Assembly (NCBI GenBank): GCA_938003765.1
Contig: CALKYE010000051.1
Coordinates: 1-11,064, forward strand
From: an uncultured Planctomycetia bacterium
Lineage (GTDB): Bacteria > Planctomycetota > UBA1135 > GCA-002686595
DNA length: 11,064 nucleotides
Reading direction: 5' to 3'
Position 1 is the first letter of the stretch; the number at the start of each line of letters is the position of its first letter. Of this stretch, positions 1 through 7,035 are shown one piece after another. The notes under the pieces are model-generated. The model saw only the letters and a list, made by a program, of their open reading frames with translations, ran no database searches and was not told the DNA's origin. A program made the translations under genes and the position numbers.

Positions 1-63
1 GCGCCGCTGCGCCCCGCGGCATTCGGCAGCGCTGAGATCTTCGTTGGATCGCGACTTCCCTTT

Positions 64-91
64 GGAACCTCCGCGAAGCGCGAGGGTCCGA
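64..91 (+). promoter_or_regulatory. Possible ECF-sigma-type promoter upstream of the helicase gene
   Basis: GGAAC at 64-68 is followed after 17 bases by GTCCGA (86-91), which resembles the GGAAC / GTC-type elements of many ECF sigma factor promoters. It would start transcription roughly 50 bases before the ATG at 147. A similar pair lies upstream of the secreted-repeat gene at 3292. This is a short pattern match only. The rest of bases 1-146 shows no convincing gene. Confidence 0.2.
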
Positions 92-146
92 GCGGGAGTC
101 GCTCACGAGCGTGCGCTACACTCCCTCGCTTTCAACTGCATCCACG

Positions 147-2336
147 ATGGCGCAATCAAGCGGAGAACTCCCCAGCACGGCGACCGCCGCGCGTTCGGCC
201 ACGGACCTGCTCGAGGGACTCAATCCCGCGCAGCGCGAAGCGGTGACGCACGGCGAGGGGCCGCTCCTGATCCTGGCCGGCGCAGGATCGGGCAAGACGC
301 GCGCGATCACCAGCCGCATCGCGCACCTGGTGCTCGAGCGCGGCGTGCGGCCCTCCGAAGTGCTCGCGATCACGTTCACGAACAAGGCCGCGGGCGAGAT
401 GCGCGAGCGCGTCGATCGCCTGGCGGTGCCGCGCGGCGCCTGGGTGTCGACGTTCCACGCCATGTGCGCGCGCATCCTGCGCCGCGACATCGAGCACCTG
501 GGCGCGTGGACGCGCGACTTCACGATCTACGACACGGACGATCGCCAGAAGCTGATCCGCGAGCTGATCAAGTCCGCGGGCTACGACACCACCGCCTATC
601 GCCCCGGCGACGTCGGCGCGTTCATCAGCGAGCGCAAGAACCGCGGCGGCGGTCCCGAGCACGGCGACGAAGGCTTCGTCGACCAGCTCTTCGTGCGCGT
701 CGAGCGCGAGTACGGCGAGGCGCTGCGCCGCAACAACGCGCTCGACTTCGACGACCTGCTGCTCAAGGTGGTCGAGCTGTTCGAGGCGCACCCCGGCGTG
801 CGCGATCAGTACGCCGACGCCTTCCGCTACCTGCTCGTCGACGAGTACCAGGACACCAACCGCATCCAGTACCGGCTCCTGCGGCACCTCACCGCGATGC
901 GGCGCAACATCGCGGTGTGCGGCGATCCGGATCAGTCGATCTACGCCTGGCGCGGCGCCGACATCCGCAACATCCTCGACTTCGAGCGCGACTTCCCCGG
1001 CGCGCGCGTGGTGCGCCTGGAGCAGAACTACCGCTCGACGCAGACCATCCTCGACGCGGCGCAGGCGGTGATCCGCAACAACACGCAGCGCAAGGAGAAG
1101 GAGCTGTGGAGTGAGCGCGGCGCCGGCGAGAAGATCGTCGTCGTCGAGTGCGCCGACGAGGACGACGAGGCGCGCGAGATCGCGCTGCGCATCCGCGCGT
1201 TGGCCGACGAGGGGCGCTCGCACGACGAGTTCGCGATCCTCTACCGCGCGAACTTCCTGCAGCGGGCGCTCGAGCGCGCTCTGCGGCTCACCTCGATCCC
1301 GTACCAGATCGTCGCCGGCACGGAGTTCTACCAGCGGCGCGAGATCAAGGACCTGCTCGCCTACCTGCGCATCCTGGTCAACCCCTCCGACAACGAGGCC
1401 TGCGTGCGCGCGCTGGGTGCGCCGCCGCGCGGCGTCGGCGACAAGTCGCTCGAGGACCTCTCCAGTTGGGCCGCGGACCGCCGCGTGTCGCTCGTGCGCG
1501 CCTGCCAGTCGGAGGAAGCGCGAGGACGCATCAAGGGCCGTGCGAAGGCCGCGCTCGCCGCGTTCGCGTCGTTGCTCGAGCGCCTGTCGCTGTATGCGAG
1601 CGGTCCGGCCGAGGTCGCGCTGAGCGCGTTGATCGAGGAGACCGCCTACTGGGAGCACCTGGCGCGCACGGCCGAGCGCGAAGAGGTCGACCGCGAGCAG
1701 AACGTGCAGGAACTCCTCGCGCACGCGGCGGAGTACGACGCCGCCAATCCGCAGGGCGGCGTGCGCGGCTTCCTCCAGGACGTGGCGCTCGTCAGCGACG
1801 CCGACGGCTTCGAGGAGGGCGTGCCGAAGGTCGCGCTGATGACCTTGCACGCCGCCAAGGGGCTCGAGTTCCCGGTCGTGTTCATCGCCGGCGTCGAGGA
1901 GGACTTGCTCCCGCACGCCCGTTCGGTCGCCGGCTCGGCCGACGCGATCGAAGAGGAGCGGCGACTGTTCTACGTCGGCATGACGCGCGCGCAGGATCAG
2001 CTCGTCCTCTCGAGCGCCGTTTCGCGCAAGCTCTACGGCGGCGACGTGTACCACCGTCCGTCGCGCTTCCTCGAGGAGATCCCTCGCGGGCTCGTTCAGG
2101 CGATCGATGACGAAGAGACGGCGCTCGGCGCGTTCGAGCCGCCGCCGCAGGCCGAAGCGGGCGAGCGGCTCGCGGTGGGGGACATGGTCGAGCACGACGC
2201 CTTCGGCCGCGGCCGCGTCGAGCAGTTGCTCGGCATGGGCGCCAATGCGCGCGCGACGGTCGTGTTCCAGGGTGTCGGCTTGAAGCAGTTGATGCTCGCC
2301 TACGCACGCCTGCGCAAAGTGGGGCGCGCGCGATGA
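147..2336 (+). CDS. pcrA: ATP-dependent 3'-5' DNA helicase, PcrA/UvrD type (superfamily 1A)
   Basis: This is a cytoplasmic helicase that unwinds DNA in nucleotide excision and mismatch repair and displaces proteins such as RecA from DNA; that role is family knowledge. All SF1A motifs are visible, numbered from the ATG at 147: Q-motif LNPAQREAV (25-33), Walker A AGAGSGKTR (44-52), Ia TFTNKAA (76-82), FHAMCARILR (103-112), motif II LLVDEYQDTN (229-238), III CGDPDQSIYAWRG (258-270), IV LEQNYRS (291-297), V TLHAAKGLEFP (566-576) and VI EERRLFYVGMTRAQ (603-616). The last 55 residues (from about 675, GDMVEHDAFGRGRV onward) match the small Tudor-like C-terminal domain of PcrA/UvrD. At 729 aa it has the normal family length. 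A GTG at 111 would add 12 residues, with GGGAG (94-98) 12 bases upstream; the ATG at 147 has no clear Shine-Dalgarno, so the start is uncertain. The stop overlaps the next gene. Confidence 0.95.
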   Translation: MAQSSGELPSTATAARSATDLLEGLNPAQREAVTHGEGPLLILAGAGSGKTRAITSRIAHLVLERGVRPSEVLAITFTNKAAGEMRERVDRLAVPRGAWVSTFHAMCARILRRDIEHLGAWTRDFTIYDTDDRQKLIRELIKSAGYDTTAYRPGDVGAFISERKNRGGGPEHGDEGFVDQLFVRVEREYGEALRRNNALDFDDLLLKVVELFEAHPGVRDQYADAFRYLLVDEYQDTNRIQYRLLRHLTAMRRNIAVCGDPDQSIYAWRGADIRNILDFERDFPGARVVRLEQNYRSTQTILDAAQAVIRNNTQRKEKELWSERGAGEKIVVVECADEDDEAREIALRIRALADEGRSHDEFAILYRANFLQRALERALRLTSIPYQIVAGTEFYQRREIKDLLAYLRILVNPSDNEACVRALGAPPRGVGDKSLEDLSSWAADRRVSLVRACQSEEARGRIKGRAKAALAAFASLLERLSLYASGPAEVALSALIEETAYWEHLARTAEREEVDREQNVQELLAHAAEYDAANPQGGVRGFLQDVALVSDADGFEEGVPKVALMTLHAAKGLEFPVVFIAGVEEDLLPHARSVAGSADAIEEERRLFYVGMTRAQDQLVLSSAVSRKLYGGDVYHRPSRFLEEIPRGLVQAIDDEETALGAFEPPPQAEAGERLAVGDMVEHDAFGRGRVEQLLGMGANARATVVFQGVGLKQLMLAYARLRKVGRAR

Positions 2337-3244
2337 GCGAAACCGCCTCGCAGTACGCGCAGCGACTGCACGCCCTGCTCGACGAAGCGCGCGCCGCTGG
2401 CGAGTTCGAGGCGTTGCGGCCGTTGCTGGCCGAGGCGCTGACGCATCACGGTCCGGCGGCGAACGCGTCGACGGGCGCGATCCCGATCCGCTTCGGCATG
2501 GTCGGCGACTCAGCCCCGATGCGCGCGCTGTACGCGCTGCTCGAGAAGGTCGCGCCGAGCGAGGTCTCGGTTCTCATCCACGGCGAGACCGGGACCGGCA
2601 AAGAGCTCGTCGCGAAGGCGCTGCACGAGTTCGGCCCGCGCAAGGGCAAGCCGTTCCTCGCCGAGAACTGCGCCGCGGTGCCCGCCGATCTGCTCGAGAG
2701 CGAGCTGTTCGGCCACAAGAAGGGCTCGTTCACCGGCGCCATCGCCGATCGCGCGGGTCACTTCGTGGCGGCGGACAAGGGCACGGTGTTCCTGGACGAG
2801 GTCGGCGACATGCCGCTCTCGATGCAGCCGAAGTTGCTGCGCGTGCTCCAGGAGGGCGAGGTGCGGCCGGTGGGCGCCAACAAGGTCGTCAAGGTCGACG
2901 TGCGCATCGTCGCGGCGACCAACAAGGACCTCAAAGCGATGGTGAAGGCCGGGACCTTCCGCGAGGACCTGTACTTCCGCCTCAACGTCGTCACGCTCGT
3001 CCTGCCGCCGCTGCGCGATCGCGCCGGTGACGTGCGCCACCTGGTGCGTTTCTTCAGTGAGCGCCTCGGCGCCGAGATGGGGCGCGAGGTGACGTTGACG
3101 GAAGCTGCGATGAAGGCGCTCGAAGCCTGGCGTTGGCCGGGCAATGTTCGCGAGTTGGAAAACGAAATGCGGCGCGCCGTAGCGCTCACCAGCGGTCGGA
3201 TCGAAGTCGACGACCTCTCGCCGCACATTCGCGCCGCGCGCTGA
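2333..3244 (+). CDS. Sigma-54-activator-like AAA+ ATPase lacking sensor and DNA-binding domains
   Basis: This 303-aa protein is essentially the central AAA+ domain of a bacterial enhancer-binding protein, the ATPase that remodels sigma-54 RNA polymerase. Visible motifs are Walker A GETGTGKE (84-91), the sigma-54 contact loop as GSFTGA (131-136; consensus GAFTGA), Walker B GTVFLDE (150-156), sensor I RIVAATNKDL (191-200), arginine fingers in FREDLYFRLN (209-218) and sensor II WPGNVRELEN (268-277). Before it there is only a helical stretch of about 50 residues, with no receiver, GAF, PAS or FHA domain. It stops about 26 residues after sensor II, where a Fis-type helix-turn-helix is normally found. 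None of the three forward frames after the stop encodes one, so this does not look like a simple frameshift. The start ATG overlaps the helicase stop (ATGA), implying translational coupling. Activation from solution, or pairing with a separate DNA-binding subunit, is inferred. Confidence 0.9.
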   Translation: MSETASQYAQRLHALLDEARAAGEFEALRPLLAEALTHHGPAANASTGAIPIRFGMVGDSAPMRALYALLEKVAPSEVSVLIHGETGTGKELVAKALHEFGPRKGKPFLAENCAAVPADLLESELFGHKKGSFTGAIADRAGHFVAADKGTVFLDEVGDMPLSMQPKLLRVLQEGEVRPVGANKVVKVDVRIVAATNKDLKAMVKAGTFREDLYFRLNVVTLVLPPLRDRAGDVRHLVRFFSERLGAEMGREVTLTEAAMKALEAWRWPGNVRELENEMRRAVALTSGRIEVDDLSPHIRAAR

Positions 3245-3255
3245 GGTTCGCCCGC

Positions 3256-3276
3256 ACGGCGAGTGGCTCTCGCCGT
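3256..3276 (+). terminator. 8-bp hairpin after the AAA+ gene, possible terminator
   Basis: A perfect inverted repeat (ACGGCGAG, loop TGGCT, CTCGCCGT) begins 11 bases after the stop of the AAA+ gene. It is not followed by a T-run, so it is not a textbook intrinsic terminator. Its position between two unrelated genes fits a transcript end or a 3'-protecting hairpin. Confidence 0.4.
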
Positions 3277-3291
3277 AGATTGGATCTCGAC

Positions 3292-3320
3292 GGAACGCGC
3301 TGCGAGGTTCTCGCGTCCTA
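3292..3320 (+). promoter_or_regulatory. Possible ECF-sigma-type promoter for the secreted repeat protein
   Basis: GGAAC at 3292-3296 is followed after 17 bases by CGTCCTA (3314-3320), resembling ECF sigma -35/-10 elements. It lies downstream of the 3256-3276 hairpin and about 105 bases before the start at 3427, as expected for a promoter of that gene. This is pattern evidence only, but the placement in the gap is favourable. Confidence 0.25.
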
Positions 3321-3412
3321 CCGTCCCAGCCGGCCTCGCGTCCTCAGCGCGTTCCCGGTCGTCGAGTTGGAGCATGGGCAGGTCCGCGGCCGTCGCCGAC
3401 AGGGCCATCAAC

Positions 3413-3418
3413 GGAGAG
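3413..3418 (+). promoter_or_regulatory. Ribosome binding site fixing the start at 3427
   Basis: GGAGAG ends 8 bases before the ATG at 3427. It supports this start over in-frame upstream starts such as 3133, which would overlap the AAA+ gene and place 98 Arg-rich residues in front of a clear signal peptide. Confidence 0.7.
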
Positions 3419-3426
3419 TTCTCTTC

Positions 3427-5607
3427 ATGGCGAAGTGTGTGCGTTTGTTGCGGCGGTGGGGGCTGGGCGCGGTAGGGTTCGTGGGCGCTGCGAGCGCTGC
3501 CCACGCGCAGAGCTTCGTCAACACGCCCAGTCAGATCCCCGTCAACGGCGGTTACACGGAGAACGTGGACTTCGCCGACGTCGACGGCGACGGCGACATG
3601 GACTGCGCGCTGGCCGAGGGCGGCGACGGCGGCAACGACCAGAACAACCTGTGGATCAACCGCGGCTTCGAGGCCGGCGGCACGATCGGGTTCTTCGCCG
3701 ACCGCACCGCGGCGCAGTTCCCGTCGGTGCTCGACGACAGCCGCGACCTGGACTTCGTCGACATCGACGGCGACGGCGACTTCGACATCTACGTGTCGAA
3801 CACCTCGCTCGCTTCCAACCAGACCAACCGCTGGTGGGTCAACATGGGCGGCGCGCAAGCCGGCGCGCCGGGCTTCTTCCAGGATCAGACTCCGATTCAC
3901 TGGACCTTCATCGGCGTCAACGACGGCGTCACGCACTTCTCCTCGGTGGGCGTCGGTGTCGTGCTCGCCGGCGGCGGGTTCATCGACTGGTCGTGCGACT
4001 GCGTGTTCGGCGACATGGACAACGACGGCGATCCGGACATCGTCCACACGACGTACGGCGGCAACTTCGACGGCGGCGCGCCGTCGCGCATCTTCCTCAA
4101 CGACGGCGCCGGTCTGTTCGAGGAGTTCAACCCCAGTGGGTACCGCCTCACCGGCTCCGCGATCCCCGACGGCGCGCCCGCGCTGTGGGCGATGGGCGTG
4201 CACCGCGACGGGACGACCAACACCACTGGCGTCGAGTCGGACATCGCCGACACGCCGCTGGGCGTGGAGATCGGAGACCTCGACGGCGACCTCGACATCG
4301 ACATCCTCCAGGGCGCGCGCAATCAGGTCCCGCGCGTGTACCGCAATCGCCTGACGGACAGCGGCGCGTTCGTCCAGTTCCAGGACGTTACGTTCGCGAC
4401 AGGCGTTCCCGCCGCCACGGACACCAGCGGCAACTACGAGCAGGAGCTCGGTGACTTCGAGAACGACAACGACCTCGACATCTACGGGCTCAACTGGCCG
4501 GGTCTCGACGACGTCACGATCAAGAACAACGGCGCGGGAGTGTTCAGCCCGGTCTTCACGCTGGCCGGCTCCTCTGCGGACGACAACGAGGGCGACTTCC
4601 TCGACTACAACAACGACGGTCGACTCGACATCTACGTGGCGAACTTCTCGGGCCAGGACAAGCTGTACCGCAATGACGGCGCGCCCAATTGGAACTTCAC
4701 CAACGTCACGTCGACGCAGCTTCCGAGCTTGAACGCGACGGGGCTCGGCGCGGATTCGTGCGACGTCGACAACGACGGCGACTACGACATGCTGGTCGGC
4801 AACGACGGCGGTCAGGCCGAGTACTTCCTCAAGAACGGCACGGGGATCCCGGACGCGATCGCACCGCGGGTGGCGAACCTCGAGCAGGCGCCCAATCGCA
4901 TGCCCGGCGCGGCGCCGACGGTGATCCGCGTTCACGTGTACGACAACGCTTCGTGGGACGTGACGCGCTACGACACGGCGTCGCTCGAGTACAGCACCAA
5001 CGCGTTCGGTTCGTTCAGCTCGGTCGACATGTCGTACGCCGGTGGCCAGGTGTTCCGCGGAGCGATTCCCGGATCGGTGGTCGGCACGGTCTCCTACCGC
5101 GTCCGCGTCACGGACGAGCACGGCAACGTCGGACTCTCGACGGTGAAGAGCTTCGATTCGACGCCCCCGGGCCCCGTGGCGTACTGCACCAGCTCGACCA
5201 CCACCAACGGCTGCTCGCCCTCCATGAGCGCGACCGGCACGCCGAGCATCACGGCGCCTTCGGGTTTCACGCTGAGCTGCACGAACGTCGAGGGTCAGCG
5301 CGCGGGCCTGTTCTTCTACGGGGTCAGCGGTCGCGCCTCGGGCGCGTGGGCCCCCGGCAGCACGAGCACGCTGTGCGTGAAGTCGCCGGTGCAGCGCCTC
5401 GCGGCGCAGAATTCAGGCGGCACGTTCGGCGCGTGCGATGGCGCGATGAGCGAGGACTGGCTCGCGTACCAGGCGAGCCACCCGGGCGCGCTGGGCCAAC
5501 CGTTCTCCGCCGGCGCGACGGTCAACGCGCAGACCTGGTTCCGCGATCCCGCTGCGCCGGGCACGACCAACCTCTCCAACGGCCTGGAGTTCATCACCGC
5601 GCCTTGA
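3427..5607 (+). CDS. Secreted FG-GAP/VCBS repeat protein with a Cys-containing C-terminal module
   Basis: A 726-aa exported protein. The N-terminus is a signal peptide: basic MAKCVRLLRR, a hydrophobic stretch to about residue 24, then AHA|QS with likely cleavage after residue 27. Seven Asp-rich repeats of the DxDxDGDxD type follow, at about residues 49-59, 109-120, 195-204, 282-292, 341-351, 390-401 and 443-454. They are characteristic of FG-GAP/VCBS beta-propeller blades that bind calcium; repeat 5 (FENDNDLD) and repeat 4 (LDGDLDID) deviate from consensus. Residues about 480-580 look like an Ig/fibronectin-like beta domain ending in a Pro-rich linker. Residues about 581-726 form a separate module with Cys at 587, 596, 618, 650 and 670 and conserved-looking stretches GLFFYG, LCVKSPVQR and AQTWFRDP. 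I associate this module with secreted proteins of Planctomycetota. No enzyme motif is seen, so a surface, adhesive or structural role is the likeliest inference. It is probably a single-gene transcript, with hairpins on both sides. Confidence 0.9.
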   Translation: MAKCVRLLRRWGLGAVGFVGAASAAHAQSFVNTPSQIPVNGGYTENVDFADVDGDGDMDCALAEGGDGGNDQNNLWINRGFEAGGTIGFFADRTAAQFPSVLDDSRDLDFVDIDGDGDFDIYVSNTSLASNQTNRWWVNMGGAQAGAPGFFQDQTPIHWTFIGVNDGVTHFSSVGVGVVLAGGGFIDWSCDCVFGDMDNDGDPDIVHTTYGGNFDGGAPSRIFLNDGAGLFEEFNPSGYRLTGSAIPDGAPALWAMGVHRDGTTNTTGVESDIADTPLGVEIGDLDGDLDIDILQGARNQVPRVYRNRLTDSGAFVQFQDVTFATGVPAATDTSGNYEQELGDFENDNDLDIYGLNWPGLDDVTIKNNGAGVFSPVFTLAGSSADDNEGDFLDYNNDGRLDIYVANFSGQDKLYRNDGAPNWNFTNVTSTQLPSLNATGLGADSCDVDNDGDYDMLVGNDGGQAEYFLKNGTGIPDAIAPRVANLEQAPNRMPGAAPTVIRVHVYDNASWDVTRYDTASLEYSTNAFGSFSSVDMSYAGGQVFRGAIPGSVVGTVSYRVRVTDEHGNVGLSTVKSFDSTPPGPVAYCTSSTTTNGCSPSMSATGTPSITAPSGFTLSCTNVEGQRAGLFFYGVSGRASGAWAPGSTSTLCVKSPVQRLAAQNSGGTFGACDGAMSEDWLAYQASHPGALGQPFSAGATVNAQTWFRDPAAPGTTNLSNGLEFITAP
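3571..4788 (+). repeat. Seven degenerate coding repeats for Asp-rich calcium-binding loops
   Basis: The VCBS-type loops are visible in the DNA as recurring GAC-GGC/AAC-GAC codon runs. The closest pair shares 17 identical bases (3581-3597 and 3764-3780). The spacing is irregular, about 150-260 bases, so these are diverged propeller blades and not a recent tandem duplication. Confidence 0.75.
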
Positions 5608-5653
5608 GCTGAGCTGCGACGGCGATTCCCGCTCGTCCGCCGAGTTCATTCAT

Positions 5654-5683
5654 GCAGGGTCGTCCCGCGCGGGGCGGCCCTGC
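5654..5683 (+). terminator. Strong 13-bp hairpin, likely terminator of the secreted repeat gene
   Basis: The left arm 5654-5666 pairs with 5671-5683 across a GCGC loop. There are thirteen consecutive pairs, two of them T-G wobbles if read as + strand RNA. It starts 46 bases after the stop at 5607 and 51 bases before the next start. TGTGTCGTTG follows, which is moderately T-rich but not a true T-run. A strong stem between two convergent-free, unrelated genes fits termination. Confidence 0.6.
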
Positions 5684-5734
5684 TGTGTCGTTGCGGCGCG
5701 CACCGGCTCACGGCCTCGCTACAGTGCGGGCGCG

Positions 5735-6262
5735 ATGAGCACTCCCCATCCCGTCGACGACGCCGCCATCCTCGCCATCACCCGCCCGAGCTCGAGTCTG
5801 CTGATCCAGTACTCGATCCGCTCGCTGGCAGGACTGTTCCTCGCTCCGATCGTGTGGGTGCCGCTGTACTTCAAGTACCACACGCTGCGCTACACGATCC
5901 GAGAGGACGGCATCAGCGCCTCGTGGGGGATCCTGTTCAAGCGCGAAGTGCACCTGTCGTACAAGCGCATCCAGGACATCCACGTCTCGCGCAGCATCGT
6001 CGAGCGCTACCTGGGGATCGGAACCGTCGAGCTGCAGACCGCGGCGGGTTCGGCCTCGGCGGAGCTGGCGCTCGAAGGCATGGAGCACTTCGAAGCCATC
6101 CGCGAGTTCCTGTACCGACGCATGCGCGGGCACGAGCCGGCGCGCGAGGCTACCGCTGGCGCGACTACGGACGCCGCCAGCTCGGATGAGGTCGTCGAGC
6201 TCCTGCGCGCGATGCGCGCCGATCTCGAGGCCACGCGCGTCGCCCTCGCGGAGCGTCGCTAG
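5735..6262 (+). CDS. Membrane-anchored bacterial PH domain (bPH2/DUF304) protein
   Basis: A 175-aa protein with a hydrophobic segment at about residues 28-47, followed by a bPH2 (DUF304, YdbS/YdbT-like) domain at about 51-130. The signature is the run YTIREDGISASWGILFKRE, then YKRIQDIHVSRSIVERYLGIGTV, where conserved I-QD-I and the R-LGIGTV turn are typical of the family. The tail (about 131-175) is an Ala/Thr-rich linker ending in a charged helix (about 151-175) that could form a coiled coil. Family members are membrane-associated and mostly of unknown biochemical function. Two bases separate it from a second bPH2 gene, so the two are almost certainly co-translated and may form a complex. 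No clear Shine-Dalgarno precedes the ATG. A TACAGT (5720-5725) 9 bases before the start could be a -10 element giving a very short leader. Confidence 0.85.
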   Translation: MSTPHPVDDAAILAITRPSSSLLIQYSIRSLAGLFLAPIVWVPLYFKYHTLRYTIREDGISASWGILFKREVHLSYKRIQDIHVSRSIVERYLGIGTVELQTAAGSASAELALEGMEHFEAIREFLYRRMRGHEPAREATAGATTDAASSDEVVELLRAMRADLEATRVALAERR

Positions 6263-6264
6263 CC

Positions 6265-7008
6265 ATGTACTCCCTGCTCAAGACGACCGTCCTCAAGCTG
6301 TTCCGCGCGCCGCTCGATCCGCCGGCGCCGCCCAGCGGCCAGCACGCGTCGATCGAGGTCATGCGCGCTGCGCCGCGTTTCCTCAGCTACCGACTGCTCG
6401 GCGTCGCCTGTCTCGCCGCGCTGATCGGAGGGACCGTCGTGCTCACGTTCGCGCTGGGCTTCGCCGCGCCGCCGCTGTGGATCGTGAGCGCGTTGCTCGT
6501 ACTCGTGTTCGGCCCGTTGATCGCGCTGCAGTACTTCGCGGTGCGCGTCGACTACGACCTGCGCTACTACGTGATCACCGACCGCTCGGTGCGCGTGCGC
6601 GAGGGCGCGTGGAAGGTGGCCGAGAAGACCATCACCTTCGCGAACGTGCAGAACGTGCGCGTCGAGCAGGGGCCGATCGAACGCCTGTTCGGCATCTCGA
6701 ACGTGCGCGTCGACACGGCCGGCGGAGGCATGGTGCAGGCGGGCCAGCACGCGGTCGCGGTTTCGCACGGCGTGTTGCTGGCGGGGATCCAAGACGCGGG
6801 CGCGCTGCGCGACTCGATCCTCGAGCACGTGCGCCGACGGGCCGACGCCGGATTGGGCGACAACGAGGAGCGCGCGTCGACCGCGATCGCCGGAGCGGCG
6901 CAAGGTTGGTCCCCTGAGCGGATCGCGGCGCTGCGCGAGCTGCGCGCGGCCGCTGCAGCTCTTCGTGGAGTCGCCGAGTCGGCGCCGCCGACGACGGGAC
7001 TCGGATAG
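6265..7008 (+). CDS. Second bPH2 (DUF304) domain membrane protein with two transmembrane helices
   Basis: A 247-aa protein with two hydrophobic helices at about residues 42-64 and 68-92, then a bPH2 domain at about 96-190. The domain shows YVITDRSVRVREGAW, then FANVQNVRVEQGPIERLFGI and the SNVRVDTAGG strand, the same layout as in the upstream neighbour (I/V-QN/QD followed by ER-GI). The region from about 200 to 247 is low in complexity and helical (ERIAALRELRAAAAALRGV), echoing the helical tail of the first protein. GGAG at 6250-6253, inside the end of the upstream gene, is a plausible ribosome binding site 11 bases before ATG. The pair recalls the adjacent ydbS-ydbT arrangement of Bacillus, although this protein carries only one PH domain. 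A role in membrane or envelope homeostasis is inferred only. Confidence 0.85.
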   Translation: MYSLLKTTVLKLFRAPLDPPAPPSGQHASIEVMRAAPRFLSYRLLGVACLAALIGGTVVLTFALGFAAPPLWIVSALLVLVFGPLIALQYFAVRVDYDLRYYVITDRSVRVREGAWKVAEKTITFANVQNVRVEQGPIERLFGISNVRVDTAGGGMVQAGQHAVAVSHGVLLAGIQDAGALRDSILEHVRRRADAGLGDNEERASTAIAGAAQGWSPERIAALRELRAAAAALRGVAESAPPTTGLG

Positions 7009-7035
7009 GCTCTTGGGGGCCGCTCGAGTCCCCGT

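Noticed and set aside
1..35. Possible last codons of an upstream + strand gene ending at TGA 33-35
   Set aside because: Only ten codons are visible and they match nothing I recognise, so it cannot be told from chance.
156..2195. A 679-codon open frame on the minus strand opposite the helicase
   Set aside because: It is antisense to a gene with all helicase motifs, and its translation is rich in Arg, Val, Ala and Glu with no recognisable domain. Long antisense frames are normal in DNA this GC-rich.
3133..3426. Upstream in-frame extension of the secreted repeat protein
   Set aside because: It overlaps the AAA+ gene, is Arg-rich and would bury the signal peptide. The ATG at 3427 has a good ribosome binding site.
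3245..3426. A frameshifted helix-turn-helix tail for the AAA+ protein
   Set aside because: All three forward frames were read: one stops after ten residues and the others give Arg/Ser-rich sequence with no Fis-like helix pattern.
2758..5121. A 787-codon minus-strand frame across the AAA+ and repeat genes
   Set aside because: Its Val/Asp/Glu-rich repeats are simply the reverse complement of the Asp-Gly-Asp codon runs. It spans two real genes and the gap between them, with no motif of its own.
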